Source: Alkalihalobacillus sp. CinArs1 (GTDB taxonomy: Bacteria; Bacillota; Bacilli; Bacillales; Guptibacillaceae). From it: a stretch of DNA of 64,000 nt. The translations under genes were made by a program, and so were the position numbers. The stretch covers positions 124,001 to 188,000 of the forward strand of contig NZ_CANDOB010000001.1 of NCBI RefSeq assembly GCF_947387515.1, given 5' to 3'. Position 1 is the stretch's first letter. Every line of letters starts with the position of its first letter. The notes under the pieces are model-generated. The model was not told where the DNA came from, did no database searches, and worked only from the letters and a program-made list of their open reading frames with translations. Positions 34,204 to 42,830 of this stretch are shown one piece after another.

Positions 34204-35142
34204 TTACATAAAATCAAAAAAGTATCTGATCACATGGAGGTAGACTGGTGAGGTATAAGCCAAGCTATCTACACGACTTAGGTAGCTTTTATTATGATCA
34301 TACTGTACTCCCCCATCTCCAAGAAGCAAATCACGCTTTAACACCGATATAGTCAAACTCCCTAATCCACCGGCAACACTGATTAAGATGCCTGATAATA
34401 TGCCAAAAGTTGAGACGAATGGCGTTAAGTAAGAATACGTAAAGAAGGCTGTTCCTGCCGTTATTAGTAGCGCACCTAGCACACCTTCAACGGTAATGTA
34501 TGGGTTTGAAGAGGGTACGATCTTTCTTTTACCCACATATGCCGAAATTAAAAATTGGGCGACATCGTTCACCTGAGTAAGCAGAACAAGAAAGAGGACT
34601 AAATTCGCTCCATACGTCGGACTTGCGACCTGGAAATAAGCAAGATGACTCAAACCGAACACCATCAGCATCAACCCCCATTGTGTTGAGCTAACAGATC
34701 TTAAAAAGCCTAAAGTACCTTTTCCTATTATTCTAGGTAAAGGGAGGAGCAGAAAGACATAAACAGGTATAAAAACAATAAACATACCGTACCACTCGAT
34801 AAATATCCAATAGAATTGTATGGGTATCACGAGATACGCCCATAGGAAGATTCTTCGATCCGCCCTTCTCGTCTTCATCATGGAAAAGTACTCCTTTAAT
34901 GCAAAGAAGCATAAAAACATCAATGAGAGTAAAGATACGATTGGATTGAATAAGGTCGCGAAGCAAAACACTCCAAACATACCCCACCACGTTTTAATCC
35001 GGACTGACAATATAGAATAATCCTTGTATGGATACTTTCTTTTAATAACTAGGAATAGCGAGTGTGTTATGGTAAGAATTACTAGTATAATAGATAAGGT
35101 CCAAATTGTGTTTTGCAGGGAAAACCACCCTTTCTGTAACAC
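34204..35142 (-). CDS. Phosphatidate cytidylyltransferase family protein (CdsA-like)
   Basis: A 312-residue membrane protein with about eight hydrophobic segments. The C-terminal CDP-diglyceride synthetase region is visible: the DVAQFLISAYVGKRKIVPSS segment, TVEG, and SVLKRDLLLGDGG ... RVDSL, a variant of the S-x-x-KR-x4-KD ... D-R-x-D signature. The strict lysine-aspartate pair is altered, so it belongs with the divergent CdsA paralogues (E. coli YnbB type) and not the housekeeping enzyme. It is divergent from the gene at 35171. Confidence 0.75.
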   Translation of the reverse strand: MLQKGWFSLQNTIWTLSIILVILTITHSLFLVIKRKYPYKDYSILSVRIKTWWGMFGVFCFATLFNPIVSLLSLMFLCFFALKEYFSMMKTRRADRRIFLWAYLVIPIQFYWIFIEWYGMFIVFIPVYVFLLLPLPRIIGKGTLGFLRSVSSTQWGLMLMVFGLSHLAYFQVASPTYGANLVLFLVLLTQVNDVAQFLISAYVGKRKIVPSSNPYITVEGVLGALLITAGTAFFTYSYLTPFVSTFGILSGILISVAGGLGSLTISVLKRDLLLGDGGVQYDHNKSYLSRVDSLAYTSPVYLHVIRYFFDFM

Positions 35143-35170
35143 GCAAATTATATGTTGATCGGGGGACAGT

Positions 35171-35725
35171 ATGGATCATACAGTCTATATCCTTTTATCT
35201 GATACGGGAACGTTATTTACTAAATCTATAAAAAGATACACCAAAGCTCCTTATAATCACGCTTCTTTAGCGTTTGATATCGAACTGAGAGATATGTATA
35301 GCTTTGGTCGCAAAAATCCTAACAATCCTCTACATGGAGGCTTTGTAAAAGAGGATGTGTTGACAGGTACTTACAGCAAATATCCCGAGACGACGTGCGT
35401 CATCTACGGTCTACAAGTAACGGAAAGAGAGGTTACTAAAATGAAGCGCGTGCTGGAGATTTTCATTAGAAATAAACAAAAGTTTCTATATAATATTCTT
35501 GGAGTACTTGGTGTATCGATTAACGAACCAGTCGAGTTCAGTAACTCCTATTTCTGTTCTCAATTTGTTGCTGAAGTGTTAGAACGCTCGGGCATAACCC
35601 TTTGGGATAAACTCCCCGCCTTAATCACTCCAGAAGATTTCAGAACGTGTGACAAATTGAACCTGGTATATGAAGGCAAGCTCACTGAATATCCACCGAT
35701 TAAAGAACGAAAAACTCGTCCCTAA
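35171..35725 (+). CDS. Permuted NlpC/P60-like (YiiX/DUF830-type) protein
   Basis: A 184-residue protein that I assign by pattern to the circularly permuted papain-like (YiiX/LRAT-like) group: an early histidine (APYNHASLAF, H30) and a later cysteine (SYFCSQFVAEVLERSG, about residue 136), in the order His then Cys. No signal peptide or membrane segment is visible, so it is probably cytoplasmic. Members hydrolyse amide or ester bonds in lipids or peptides, but no substrate can be named. Confidence 0.6.
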   Translation: MDHTVYILLSDTGTLFTKSIKRYTKAPYNHASLAFDIELRDMYSFGRKNPNNPLHGGFVKEDVLTGTYSKYPETTCVIYGLQVTEREVTKMKRVLEIFIRNKQKFLYNILGVLGVSINEPVEFSNSYFCSQFVAEVLERSGITLWDKLPALITPEDFRTCDKLNLVYEGKLTEYPPIKERKTRP

Positions 35726-35758
35726 TCGATTGTTACCGTGCATTTCTTATGTATAGAA

Positions 35759-35792
35759 AACCCGAACGCGAATAGAAGATTCGGTTCGGGTT
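35759..35792. terminator. Bidirectional terminator
   Basis: AACCCGAA pairs with TTCGGGTT, with an inner CGAAT / ATTCG extension, between converging genes. Confidence 0.75.
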
Positions 35793-35799
35793 CGTCACT

Positions 35800-36729
35800 C
35801 TATGAAGTGAACGTTTCCTGTAAAGCTGGAACGATTTGTTTCTTTCTAGAAACGACACCTTCGAGAACTGCTAGTCTGTTGATCAGTTCTACATCAAATG
35901 CTTTCTCAACGTTTTCAGCATCCTTACCTAGTGCTAAGACGGTTGAGTTGTTGTTTAAGATGTCCGTTACAACAAGTACGAATAGATCAAGGTTTTTCTC
36001 TTCTATTGTCTTATTGATTTCTTCTTCAACAGTATCCTGACGAGATAGTACATCAAGCGGATCTACAACGTTGACCTGAGCAACCTCAACTTTAGATGAT
36101 CCCATACCAAATTCCTTGGCATCTAGGCTGATTAGCTCAGACGGAGTCTTGCTACTCATATCTGCTCCTGCTTTCAGCATTTCAAGTCCGTATGTTTCTG
36201 CGTCCACACCTGCGATCTCTGCTAATTCACGTGCGGCTGCAGTATCTTCTTCTGTACACGTCGGAGATTTAAAAAGTAACGAATCAGAAATGATTGCGGA
36301 CAACATCAAGCCAGCTATCGGCTTATCGATCTGTACGTTATTTTCTTTATAAAGCTTCTTTAGAATCGTAGCTGTACAGCCTACAGGCTCAGCTCTATAG
36401 TAAACAGGATCAGCTGTTTCAAAGTTTGCGATTCGATGATGGTCGATGACTTCAAGAACGCGTACCTTTTCAATATCCTCTACACTTTGCTGGCGTTCGT
36501 TATGGTCAACGAGGATGACATGATTCGTTTCGTTCGCAACCGTTTGGACCATTCTTGGTGCTTCAACATTGAATTTATCTAATGCATATTGTGTTTCAGC
36601 ATTAACAGCTCCAAGGCGAACAGGTTCAACATCCTTGCCGAGCTTTCTCTTCAAATCTGCATAAACGAGCGCAGATGTAATCGTGTCTGTATCTGGGTTT
36701 TTATGTCCAAAAATCAATACTTTTTCCAT
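35800..36729 (-). CDS. ppaC: Manganese-dependent inorganic pyrophosphatase
   Basis: Family II (DHH) pyrophosphatase, which hydrolyses pyrophosphate to pull biosynthetic reactions forward. The 309 residues carry [14 protein letters not shown] (7-20), VDHNERQQS, the DHH motif [11 protein letters not shown] (about 96-106) and the C-terminal DHHA2 domain. The length and lack of a CBS insert indicate the unregulated form (B. subtilis YybQ/PpaC). Monocistronic, with a shared terminator downstream. Confidence 0.93.
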   Translation of the reverse strand: MEKVLIFGHKNPDTDTITSALVYADLKRKLGKDVEPVRLGAVNAETQYALDKFNVEAPRMVQTVANETNHVILVDHNERQQSVEDIEKVRVLEVIDHHRIANFETADPVYYRAEPVGCTATILKKLYKENNVQIDKPIAGLMLSAIISDSLLFKSPTCTEEDTAAARELAEIAGVDAETYGLEMLKAGADMSSKTPSELISLDAKEFGMGSSKVEVAQVNVVDPLDVLSRQDTVEEEINKTIEEKNLDLFVLVVTDILNNNSTVLALGKDAENVEKAFDVELINRLAVLEGVVSRKKQIVPALQETFTS

Positions 36730-36903
36730 TGTTCGACTCCTTTAATAAGAGAATTTATGTACACATTACATATTGTAAAGATGTAGACTCCTAAACTCAA
36801 CATCAATTTCATATTTAGAATACCTTGATTAGACTACCATTAAACATACTTCAATAAAAGCAATCATCCTTTCTATCTTTTTTATCTCACCGTCCTCAAA
36901 AAA

Positions 36904-36929
36904 AGACTGTCGATAGATCTCGACAGTCT
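36904..36929 (-). terminator. Terminator after the yhfK homologue
   Basis: AGACTGTCGA (36904-36913) pairs with TCGACAGTCT (36920-36929), followed on the minus strand by T7. Confidence 0.85.
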
Positions 36930-36949
36930 GTTCCTTATAAGCTTCTCGT

Positions 36950-37594
36950 TTATAAACTTTGCAACGCCTCTTTAATAGAAGTATCTCCAGATGTTAAATC
37001 AAACGCACGTTTCTTTAAGTTTGGGTTCGTTAATGCCTCAACAACTACTCGCGCAACGTCTTCACGAGGCACAGATCCTCGTTCAAGTTGTTCTCCAACC
37101 GCTACATTGCCAGTTCCATTTTCATTCAGAAGCCCACCCGGTCTTACAATCGTATAAGATAAGGAACTTGCTTCTAACGCTTTGTCTGCATAATGCTTTG
37201 CTGCATAATATGGGAGAAGAGCGTCGTTCCAGTTTTCACGATTATTAGCTTGGAACGCACTTACCATCACGTAGCGTTCGATACCGTTTCGCTCTGCAGC
37301 TTCAACCGATTTGACAGCTCCGTCCAGGTCTACTAACAGCGTTTTATCAGCACCTGTTTTTCCGCCAGATCCCGCAGTAAAAATGACCGCATCCGTTCCA
37401 CTCATCGCTTTTTCGATTTCATCAACTGAATCTTCTAAGCTCGCTACGACTGCTTCTACACCTTTATCCGCTAGAGTTTCCGCCTGTTCTTCTTTACGAA
37501 CCATCGCTTTCACCGTGTGTTCTTCACTACTATGAAGTAAATCCACAACTTTTTGACCGATTTGACCATTAGCTCCGATAACTAGTACGTGCAT
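36950..37594 (-). CDS. yhfK: NAD(P)-binding atypical SDR, YhfK-like
   Basis: A 214-residue Rossmann protein with an N-terminal cofactor motif (VIGANGQIGQK, 5-15). Long stretches resemble B. subtilis YhfK: FTAGSGGKTGADKTLLVDLD (around residue 73), NRENWNDALLPYYAAKHYAD and TIVRPGGLLNE. The catalytic YxxxK is in the YAAKHYADK area. Substrate unknown; flavin reductase/NmrA-like relatives exist. 59 bases separate it from the MFS gene upstream. Confidence 0.82.
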   Translation of the reverse strand: MHVLVIGANGQIGQKVVDLLHSSEEHTVKAMVRKEEQAETLADKGVEAVVASLEDSVDEIEKAMSGTDAVIFTAGSGGKTGADKTLLVDLDGAVKSVEAAERNGIERYVMVSAFQANNRENWNDALLPYYAAKHYADKALEASSLSYTIVRPGGLLNENGTGNVAVGEQLERGSVPREDVARVVVEALTNPNLKKRAFDLTSGDTSIKEALQSL

Positions 37595-37653
37595 TGTGAT
37601 GCTCCTTTCACGTTTAATATGGACATTATTCCATATTTATGAATGAGCTTCAA

Positions 37654-38829
37654 TTAACCTGCTTTTCTATTTGATAGAGAAGAAATACTCGAATCTTTCC
37701 CTTTCATCGAAACGACAGAACTAACGAGAGCGAGAATGATGAACATCCCTCCAACCGTCGCATTCATTTCAACTGTGCCCTTCTCGATCACGAAAGCACC
37801 GACAGTTGAGCCAAGTGCGATACCTAGATGCAATGCAGAGTTATTTAAACTTTGCTGTATATCAGATGATTCTGGCGCAATTTCAATCAAATAACTTTGT
37901 TGTGCTGGCGTAATCCCCCAGCTAAGCATGCTCCACACGACCATTACGACTAGGAATAAAGGAAAGGCAAACGTTGTATATGGAATAAGGAACATCGAAA
38001 CTCCAAAAACAACGATAATAGAGATTATAGTTGGCTTTGTTCCGAATCGATCAGAAGCGACACCACCTAATCCCCCTCCTGCTACAGCAGCGACTCCAAA
38101 GATCAAATATACAATGCTCACCCATGTTCCTGATAACCCGAGTGAGGATTTCAAAAACGGAGTTAAATATCCATAAAGTGTAAGGTGTCCTGTTAAAAAT
38201 AGAAATGAGGTCAACTGTGCTGAAAAGACCTTGCTATTCTTTAGCGTCAGCAATTGCTTTCTCATCGGAATCGCGGGCTTCGGTTGAATACTCTCCATGA
38301 AAAAGTGAACGCCTGCAATTGACAAAATCGTTAATACGATGATGAGTACAAATGGTGCCTTCCAACCGAAAGCATTTCCTAGCATAAGACCTATCGGTAC
38401 TCCAAGAACAAGTGACGCACTTATTCCCATAAACACGACGCCGATCGCGCGAGCTCGGTATTTACTTTCTACGATGTTTGATGCGATCGTGACGCAAAGC
38501 ACAACGAGAAGTGATCCACTAGCTGCTGATATCACCCTCGCCGCCATTAGAACTGCGAAAGTATTGCTGAGAACGGCCAAAGCATTCCCAAGCAAAAATA
38601 CGATTAGCGAGAGTATCGTAAGTTTCTTTCGCTCTACTTTTGCTGTCAAGGATAATAAAATGGGTGCAGCGAGTGCAAATACGATTGAAAATACGCTGAT
38701 CAATAGACCTGTCTTCCCTAGACTAGCACCTAAATCTTCCGCTACAAGATCAAGAATACCTCCGATAATCAGTTCTACCATCCCGACAACGAACGAAACG
38801 ATTGTCAGTAAATATACTTTTTTATTCAT
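37654..38829 (-). CDS. MFS transporter (DHA1 type)
   Basis: A 391-residue transporter with twelve hydrophobic segments and no large loops, of the drug:H+ antiporter 1 family. The signature between segments 2 and 3 is degenerate (SLTAKVERKKLTI) and motif C-like glycines are in segment 5 (VFMGISASLVLGVPIGLMLG). It is divergent from a TrmB-family regulator gene, with an inverted repeat at 38852-38873 in the shared intergenic space. It is probably controlled by that regulator. Substrate unknown. Confidence 0.85.
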   Translation of the reverse strand: MNKKVYLLTIVSFVVGMVELIIGGILDLVAEDLGASLGKTGLLISVFSIVFALAAPILLSLTAKVERKKLTILSLIVFLLGNALAVLSNTFAVLMAARVISAASGSLLVVLCVTIASNIVESKYRARAIGVVFMGISASLVLGVPIGLMLGNAFGWKAPFVLIIVLTILSIAGVHFFMESIQPKPAIPMRKQLLTLKNSKVFSAQLTSFLFLTGHLTLYGYLTPFLKSSLGLSGTWVSIVYLIFGVAAVAGGGLGGVASDRFGTKPTIISIIVVFGVSMFLIPYTTFAFPLFLVVMVVWSMLSWGITPAQQSYLIEIAPESSDIQQSLNNSALHLGIALGSTVGAFVIEKGTVEMNATVGGMFIILALVSSVVSMKGKDSSISSLSNRKAG

Positions 38830-38851
38830 TATAATCCGCCTTTTCTCATTA

Positions 38852-38873
38852 AGTTACCACTAAAAGGGTAACT
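38852..38873. promoter_or_regulatory. Operator-like inverted repeat between MFS and TrmB genes
   Basis: AGTTACC (38852-38858) and GGTAACT (38867-38873) are perfect inverted arms with an 8-base spacer, 23 bases upstream of the MFS start codon. Confidence 0.5.
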
Positions 38874-38964
38874 CCCATTCAACAAAAAGGCAATAGTTAA
38901 TTTCAGGAACGTTAGTTGTTATGCTAAGATGTAGGAAAGTGCGAAAAGCAAGGAGAGCATAGTG

Positions 38965-39723
38965 ATGTTGCAGCAGTTTGGATTCACACAGTATGAAAGT
39001 CAAATTTATGAAGCGTTGATTACGACAGAGGAAGCGCTTGACGCATCTGCGATCGTAAAACAATCTGGCGTCCCTCGCTCGAAAGTATATGAAGTCCTTT
39101 ATAAAATGGGGGAAAAAGGAATGGTTTTGGAATCTACAGTCGAAAAAAAGAGATTATATAGACCACTTCCGCTAAACTCAGCCATCGAAAAATTACAACG
39201 TGATTTTAATCGAAATATCGACCAATTAAAATCGTATGAAGCTAGGAAAAAACCTTTGGATGACCGCGTTTGGAGTCTTAAAGATAACCAATCGATCGAC
39301 TCACTTGTAGCTGACCTTCTGAAACAGGCAACCTCTTCCATCGTCTATTCTGGTTGGTCAGACGATCTCTCACAGCACATTTCAACTATTGAAGAAAAGC
39401 AAATGAATGGAATTTCAGTTGAACTTCATTCGATCGGGGAGCTCGATACAAAAATAGATACGATCACAACTTTGATACCTGATGTTCAACATGAAGCGCT
39501 GCAGCGAAGCCGCATCCTCATTGTTGATAATAAGGAACTCGTATTTGCTGGTTACGAAGAAACAGGCTGGCAAGCGATTCATACGAGCTCTCGTCCCCTA
39601 GTGACGTTCTTTACTGAGTTCTTCTATCATGATGTAGCTTTGACTGAAATCACTCGCAAATTCGGAGCATTAATGATGGAGGATGAGGATATTAAAAACG
39701 TCCTGTTAAAATTACGATACTGA
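38965..39723 (+). CDS. TrmB family transcriptional regulator
   Basis: A 252-residue regulator. The N-terminal winged helix (FGFTQYESQIYEALI ... SGVPRSKVYEVLYKMGEKGMV, about 3-54) is the TrmB DNA-binding domain. It is followed by a linker helix and a PLD-like effector-binding domain (TSSIVYSGWS, RILIVDNKELVFAG). TrmB proteins usually sense sugars; whether this one does is not shown. A GTG directly upstream of the ATG is an alternative start; AAGGAG fits both. Divergent from the MFS gene it probably regulates. Confidence 0.85.
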   Translation: MLQQFGFTQYESQIYEALITTEEALDASAIVKQSGVPRSKVYEVLYKMGEKGMVLESTVEKKRLYRPLPLNSAIEKLQRDFNRNIDQLKSYEARKKPLDDRVWSLKDNQSIDSLVADLLKQATSSIVYSGWSDDLSQHISTIEEKQMNGISVELHSIGELDTKIDTITTLIPDVQHEALQRSRILIVDNKELVFAGYEETGWQAIHTSSRPLVTFFTEFFYHDVALTEITRKFGALMMEDEDIKNVLLKLRY

Positions 39724-39736
39724 GGAAATGAAAAAA

Positions 39737-39764
39737 AAAAGCATGCCGCACCAGGCATGCTTTT
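39737..39764. terminator. Bidirectional terminator
   Basis: GCATGCC (39741-39747) and GGCATGC (39754-39760) with A and T runs on the two sides, between converging genes. Confidence 0.8.
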
Positions 39765-39779
39765 CTCTCCTTCATCACT

Positions 39780-40064
39780 CTATGCTTTTACTTCTAGTGT
39801 CTTCTCTATTTCTTCTCTTAAAATAGCCATTCCCTCTGGACTCAATATGATGTTTCCATTGCCAAAGTACTTATTCTCATTTAAGACTTCTCCAGTAATC
39901 ATACACGCCATCTCCGGTTGGTACTTTTTTAAAACAATTCGATCTTCACTCGTAAAGATCTCCATTGGGTCTTTCACCTGGATATCAAGTGTGCGGCGCA
40001 GTTCTTTTGGAATGACGATACGGCCCAGTTCATCAATTTTTCTAACGACACCTGTGCTCTTCAT
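39780..40064 (-). CDS. AbrB/Abh family transition-state regulator
   Basis: A 94-residue regulator with the swapped-hairpin AbrB DNA-binding domain at the N-terminus (MKSTGVVRKIDELGRIVIPK then ELRRTLDI). AbrB proteins repress post-exponential functions in Bacillus. The C-terminal part (NENKYFGNGNIILSPEGMAI) looks closer to the paralogue Abh than to AbrB, so I do not give a symbol. ATG at 40064 has a good GGAGTG site. It has a clear SigA promoter. Confidence 0.85.
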   Translation of the reverse strand: MKSTGVVRKIDELGRIVIPKELRRTLDIQVKDPMEIFTSEDRIVLKKYQPEMACMITGEVLNENKYFGNGNIILSPEGMAILREEIEKTLEVKA

Positions 40065-40109
40065 GCTTATCACTCCTTCTTTTTAGCGAACGAAAACGTT
40101 CTTTATTTA

Positions 40110-40138
40110 ATTTTAATAGTTTACTTGTCTACTAGCAA
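40110..40138 (-). promoter_or_regulatory. SigA promoter of the AbrB/Abh-family gene
   Basis: On the minus strand TTGCTA (40133-40138), 17 bases, TAAAAT (40110-40115). A palindrome GAACG-AAAA-CGTTC (40088-40101) lies in the leader. Confidence 0.65.
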
Positions 40139-40222
40139 GCAAAAATGCTAATTTTTTTATAATTTTCCAAAATTATTCTAATTGCTTCTAACTATTGATA
40201 CCCGCTTAGATCAAAAAAAAAA

Positions 40223-40243
40223 CCGCCCGGTTAAACCGGACGG
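40223..40243 (-). terminator. Strong terminator after the nucleotidyltransferase gene
   Basis: CCGCCCGGTT pairs with AACCGGACGG (one mismatch or wobble), followed on the minus strand by T10. The rest of the 250-base gap 40065-40314 is AT-rich leader. Confidence 0.85.
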
Positions 40244-40314
40244 AAAAAAGGGGGAATTTTTAAGCTAGTTTAAAGTTACCCCCTTATAATCAAAACTAAA
40301 CCACTTTTTTAAAA

Positions 40315-41028
40315 TTAATTTTTTCCGATTGAAAACCCCTCAAACAAGCGCCCTCCATACGGTGACATCTGATCATCTACGAACTTGATCACATCGCCCT
40401 TTCTTCCGATTTTGAAATAATTATCAAAAACCTCTTCAAATTCACTAGCTAGCTCACTATCAAATTGTTTGAGCGCTCTCATAATCCATTTCGAAGAACC
40501 TGTCCAGTGGTTATTCATTCTAAGGATAAACTCATGCAGCTGCTCTAAGAGTGCTAGAGCGCAGCACAATTCTTCTCCCCTCTCTGTTGCACCAATAAAA
40601 TCTTCTAGCACATCTGTCAAAAAATATCGCTTCAAACGAATTGTATCTTCATCCCAACTTTTAGGCCCCGCCTCTAAAATTCGCTTCGCTTCTTCTTTTA
40701 ATTCTTTACAGCTTCCTTCATCAATCAGAATGATTCCTTCTGCAACCATTCGAGGCATCGAAGGTTTACCACGCTCACAGTCGCTATTATAAAAGGATTG
40801 ATAGGTATTAAAATTATGTACGTATAATTCTACCGGCCACTTTTTGTAATATAAGTTTTCCCTGTAAGAATTCGTAACCGATGGATCGAAAACAACAAGA
40901 TCAAGATCTGACGTTTTCGTACCTTCTCCTCTAACAATACTTCCAGCTAAAAGTGCTACATTACAGTGAGGAAAGTGACTCTTTACAAGTTCCTTCGCAT
41001 CACGTTTGGCAAGCTCTAATCGTTTCAT
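40315..41028 (-). CDS. Nucleotidyltransferase domain protein
   Basis: A 237-residue protein with a pol-beta-type nucleotidyltransferase motif AGSIVRGEGTKTSDLDLVVF (about 28-47), giving GS and DxD metal ligands. The C-terminal half is helical (about 125-225) and lacks a second known domain. The layout is like aminoglycoside or streptomycin adenylyltransferase relatives, but the third carboxylate and substrate site are not certain (WPVELYVHNF could supply it). Resistance should not be inferred. Monocistronic. Confidence 0.7.
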   Translation of the reverse strand: MKRLELAKRDAKELVKSHFPHCNVALLAGSIVRGEGTKTSDLDLVVFDPSVTNSYRENLYYKKWPVELYVHNFNTYQSFYNSDCERGKPSMPRMVAEGIILIDEGSCKELKEEAKRILEAGPKSWDEDTIRLKRYFLTDVLEDFIGATERGEELCCALALLEQLHEFILRMNNHWTGSSKWIMRALKQFDSELASEFEEVFDNYFKIGRKGDVIKFVDDQMSPYGGRLFEGFSIGKN

Positions 41029-41199
41029 GGTCTTCCCCTCGGCTTTTTATTTTATTTTACATTGAGAAGACGAAGAACCATACCTTCCACATTGATTAAC
41101 ATTTTGATACACTCTTATAGTACAAGATGAAGAAGAGTTGAATACACGTTTGGTCGTAAGCACAGACTTACTATACAAATGTTATTAACAGGAGGCACT

Positions 41200-41661
41200 A
41201 TGCTAACTTTTGAAGAAAAGCTACACATTATAGAATCTACTTTCCCTGAATTAACGCGTAAAGATGTATCGATGGGAAGAGTTAACTTTCATTTTGAAGA
41301 AAGTGTTATGGATAAAAAGAACGTCGTCTATCATCTGCACCCGAATGGGAACGGATTTGTCTATGGCGAGCTACTTGAAGAGTACCCAGTAGACGATAGA
41401 GGAATGGTGAACATTCGTGACTTCTCAAGTAATGATCTTCGAAAAATAATCGGAGAAGCGATTCACTCTCTTTCTGTTTTGCCAGGAGAAGATATTGAAG
41501 AAGAAATCTGGATGAACGAAGAAGATCAAACGCTGCACCTCGCGTATGAGCCTGAGCTAGAGCTTTGGAATGTGTATGCCGGTGACATGCTTGATGGCAC
41601 TTTCCCTTCTTATAACGAAGCGATCCAGTACCTTGATGAAGAAGGCTTCATCCGTCAATAA
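41200..41661 (+). CDS. Conserved hypothetical protein
   Basis: A 153-residue acidic, soluble protein that I do not recognise. It has no signal peptide, membrane segment or cysteine. The N-terminal half is a mixed alpha/beta region (NFHFEESVMDKKNVVYHLHP, about 24-43), and the C-terminal half is rich in glutamate (EDIEEEIWMNEEDQTLHLAYE-like segment). ATG at 41200 directly follows AGGAGGCACT, so expression is likely. A strong terminator follows. It stands alone, so context gives no hint of function. Confidence 0.65.
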   Translation: MLTFEEKLHIIESTFPELTRKDVSMGRVNFHFEESVMDKKNVVYHLHPNGNGFVYGELLEEYPVDDRGMVNIRDFSSNDLRKIIGEAIHSLSVLPGEDIEEEIWMNEEDQTLHLAYEPELELWNVYAGDMLDGTFPSYNEAIQYLDEEGFIRQ

Positions 41662-41699
41662 AAATACCCCCAGCAACCTTTTGTTGCTGGGGGTATTTT
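41661..41699 (+). terminator. Strong terminator
   Basis: A perfect 17-base stem, AATACCCCCAGCAAC with its complement, around a 5-base loop, followed by T residues. Confidence 0.88.
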
Positions 41700-41761
41700 C
41701 TATCTGAAGCGATTCCGATAAAATAACATTAACGATAGTATAACAAGAAGGAATGAGTGTT

Positions 41762-41959
41762 CTAGCGTATGAGGCGTTTTTCTCTTGAATTAGCAGGGAT
41801 TGCAGGTTGATGTGAAGAAGCGAATGTTAATCGTACTTTTGCTCTTCGGTGTTTTAACCATACTTGTTCACAGGCTTGATTTGTTGTCAATTTTGTTTTA
41901 GAAAACAGGATTACATAGAGGCTTTTGTCTCGAATCAACACAAATCTTTTATTCTCCAC
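41762..41959 (-). CDS. Possible small basic protein, uncertain
   Basis: A 65-codon frame starting with GTG 7 bases after GGGGG. The product is basic (many arginines and lysines) with a short hydrophobic patch (SLYVILF) and is not recognised. It fills an otherwise empty 450-base gap (41662-42112). The weak start and lack of homology I can recall leave it doubtful. Confidence 0.25.
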   Translation of the reverse strand: MENKRFVLIRDKSLYVILFSKTKLTTNQACEQVWLKHRRAKVRLTFASSHQPAIPANSREKRLIR

Positions 41960-42112
41960 AATGCGCCCCCTTAAATTACCAATCGGGGCGAATAATGTAA
42001 GTTGATAAGATAAAATGTTATAATATTCTTACTACTACATCCACCTTATTCTCAACACCCGTATCAATAAGAGATCAAAGATTAAGCTCAAAATCGATTC
42101 AGGGGGTATTAG

Positions 42113-42790
42113 ATGAGAAAAATACAACAAACGACAATTAATTCTGTTGTAAAATACGGACAAACAAAACTACCAAAGTCCGCCAATACAGAATGTCCAG
42201 AGTGCGGAAACACCGCTTCTTTTCATTTGAAATTCGATTACCAGATCAACCAAACGGTCTTTTCAACCTTTTCAAGATGTTCGGTATGTAAAGAATCCAT
42301 ACTCTTTGTATTGATTAAAACGTCTACAAGCGATCAAGGTGAAGAAGTAGAGCTCTTTGTTCACCAAACTTCTTTCACTAGAGAACCTCTTGGTAGATTG
42401 GTTGGCACTGCGAGGCTGCCAGATGACCTCGAGCGGGTCTATCGTTCAGCAGTTAACGTACATAATATGAAAGACTGGACTGCTACAGCCGTTATGGCAA
42501 ACCGCGTTTTAGAGAGCATCACTAGAAGCTTTTTAGCTGAAAACGAACTTTCTCAACCTCTATCAAAACAGCTCGAAAGCCTGGCCAAACAAGTTGATCT
42601 TGAAGAGCCAATCGTACGGCTCGGGCAGCTGTTAGGAAAAGGAAGTAACCTCCACAACCTTTTATGCCTTGAAAATTCTGCAAGTGAAGAAACTGCTAAT
42701 TTAATTATTGATTTATTGGACTCATTGATTGAATTTCTTTATATATTGCCTCAAAAAATTGTAAACCTACAAAAGCAGATCGAAGAATAA
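42113..42790 (+). CDS. Zinc-ribbon plus DUF4145-like protein
   Basis: A 225-residue protein. The N-terminal region has two CysXXCys pairs (TECPECGN, about 28-34, and SRCSVCKES, about 55-61), a probable zinc ribbon. The C-terminal region (about 102-210), from LPDDLERVYRSAVNVHN through ANRVLESITRSFL, looks like DUF4145, a helical HEPN-related domain. DUF4145 proteins appear with restriction and other defence systems, but nothing of that kind is adjacent here. Function unknown. GGGGG ribosome binding site, terminator downstream. Confidence 0.6.
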   Translation: MRKIQQTTINSVVKYGQTKLPKSANTECPECGNTASFHLKFDYQINQTVFSTFSRCSVCKESILFVLIKTSTSDQGEEVELFVHQTSFTREPLGRLVGTARLPDDLERVYRSAVNVHNMKDWTATAVMANRVLESITRSFLAENELSQPLSKQLESLAKQVDLEEPIVRLGQLLGKGSNLHNLLCLENSASEETANLIIDLLDSLIEFLYILPQKIVNLQKQIEE

Positions 42791-42794
42791 ACAA

Positions 42795-42824
42795 AACCAG
42801 GCCGTCATTTTGACAGGCCTGGTT
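42795..42824. terminator. Bidirectional terminator
   Basis: AACCAGGCC (42795-42803) pairs with GGCCTGGTT (42816-42824), between converging genes. Confidence 0.8.
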
Positions 42825-42830
42825 GTTTCG

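Noticed and set aside
40088-40101. GAACG-AAAA-CGTTC as a LexA box upstream of the AbrB/Abh-type gene
   Set aside because: The GAAC and GTTC half-sites are six bases apart, not four, so it does not fit the Bacillus LexA consensus.
40315-41028. Aminoglycoside resistance gene
   Set aside because: The nucleotidyltransferase motif is generic to a large family; nothing in sequence or context supports an antibiotic substrate.
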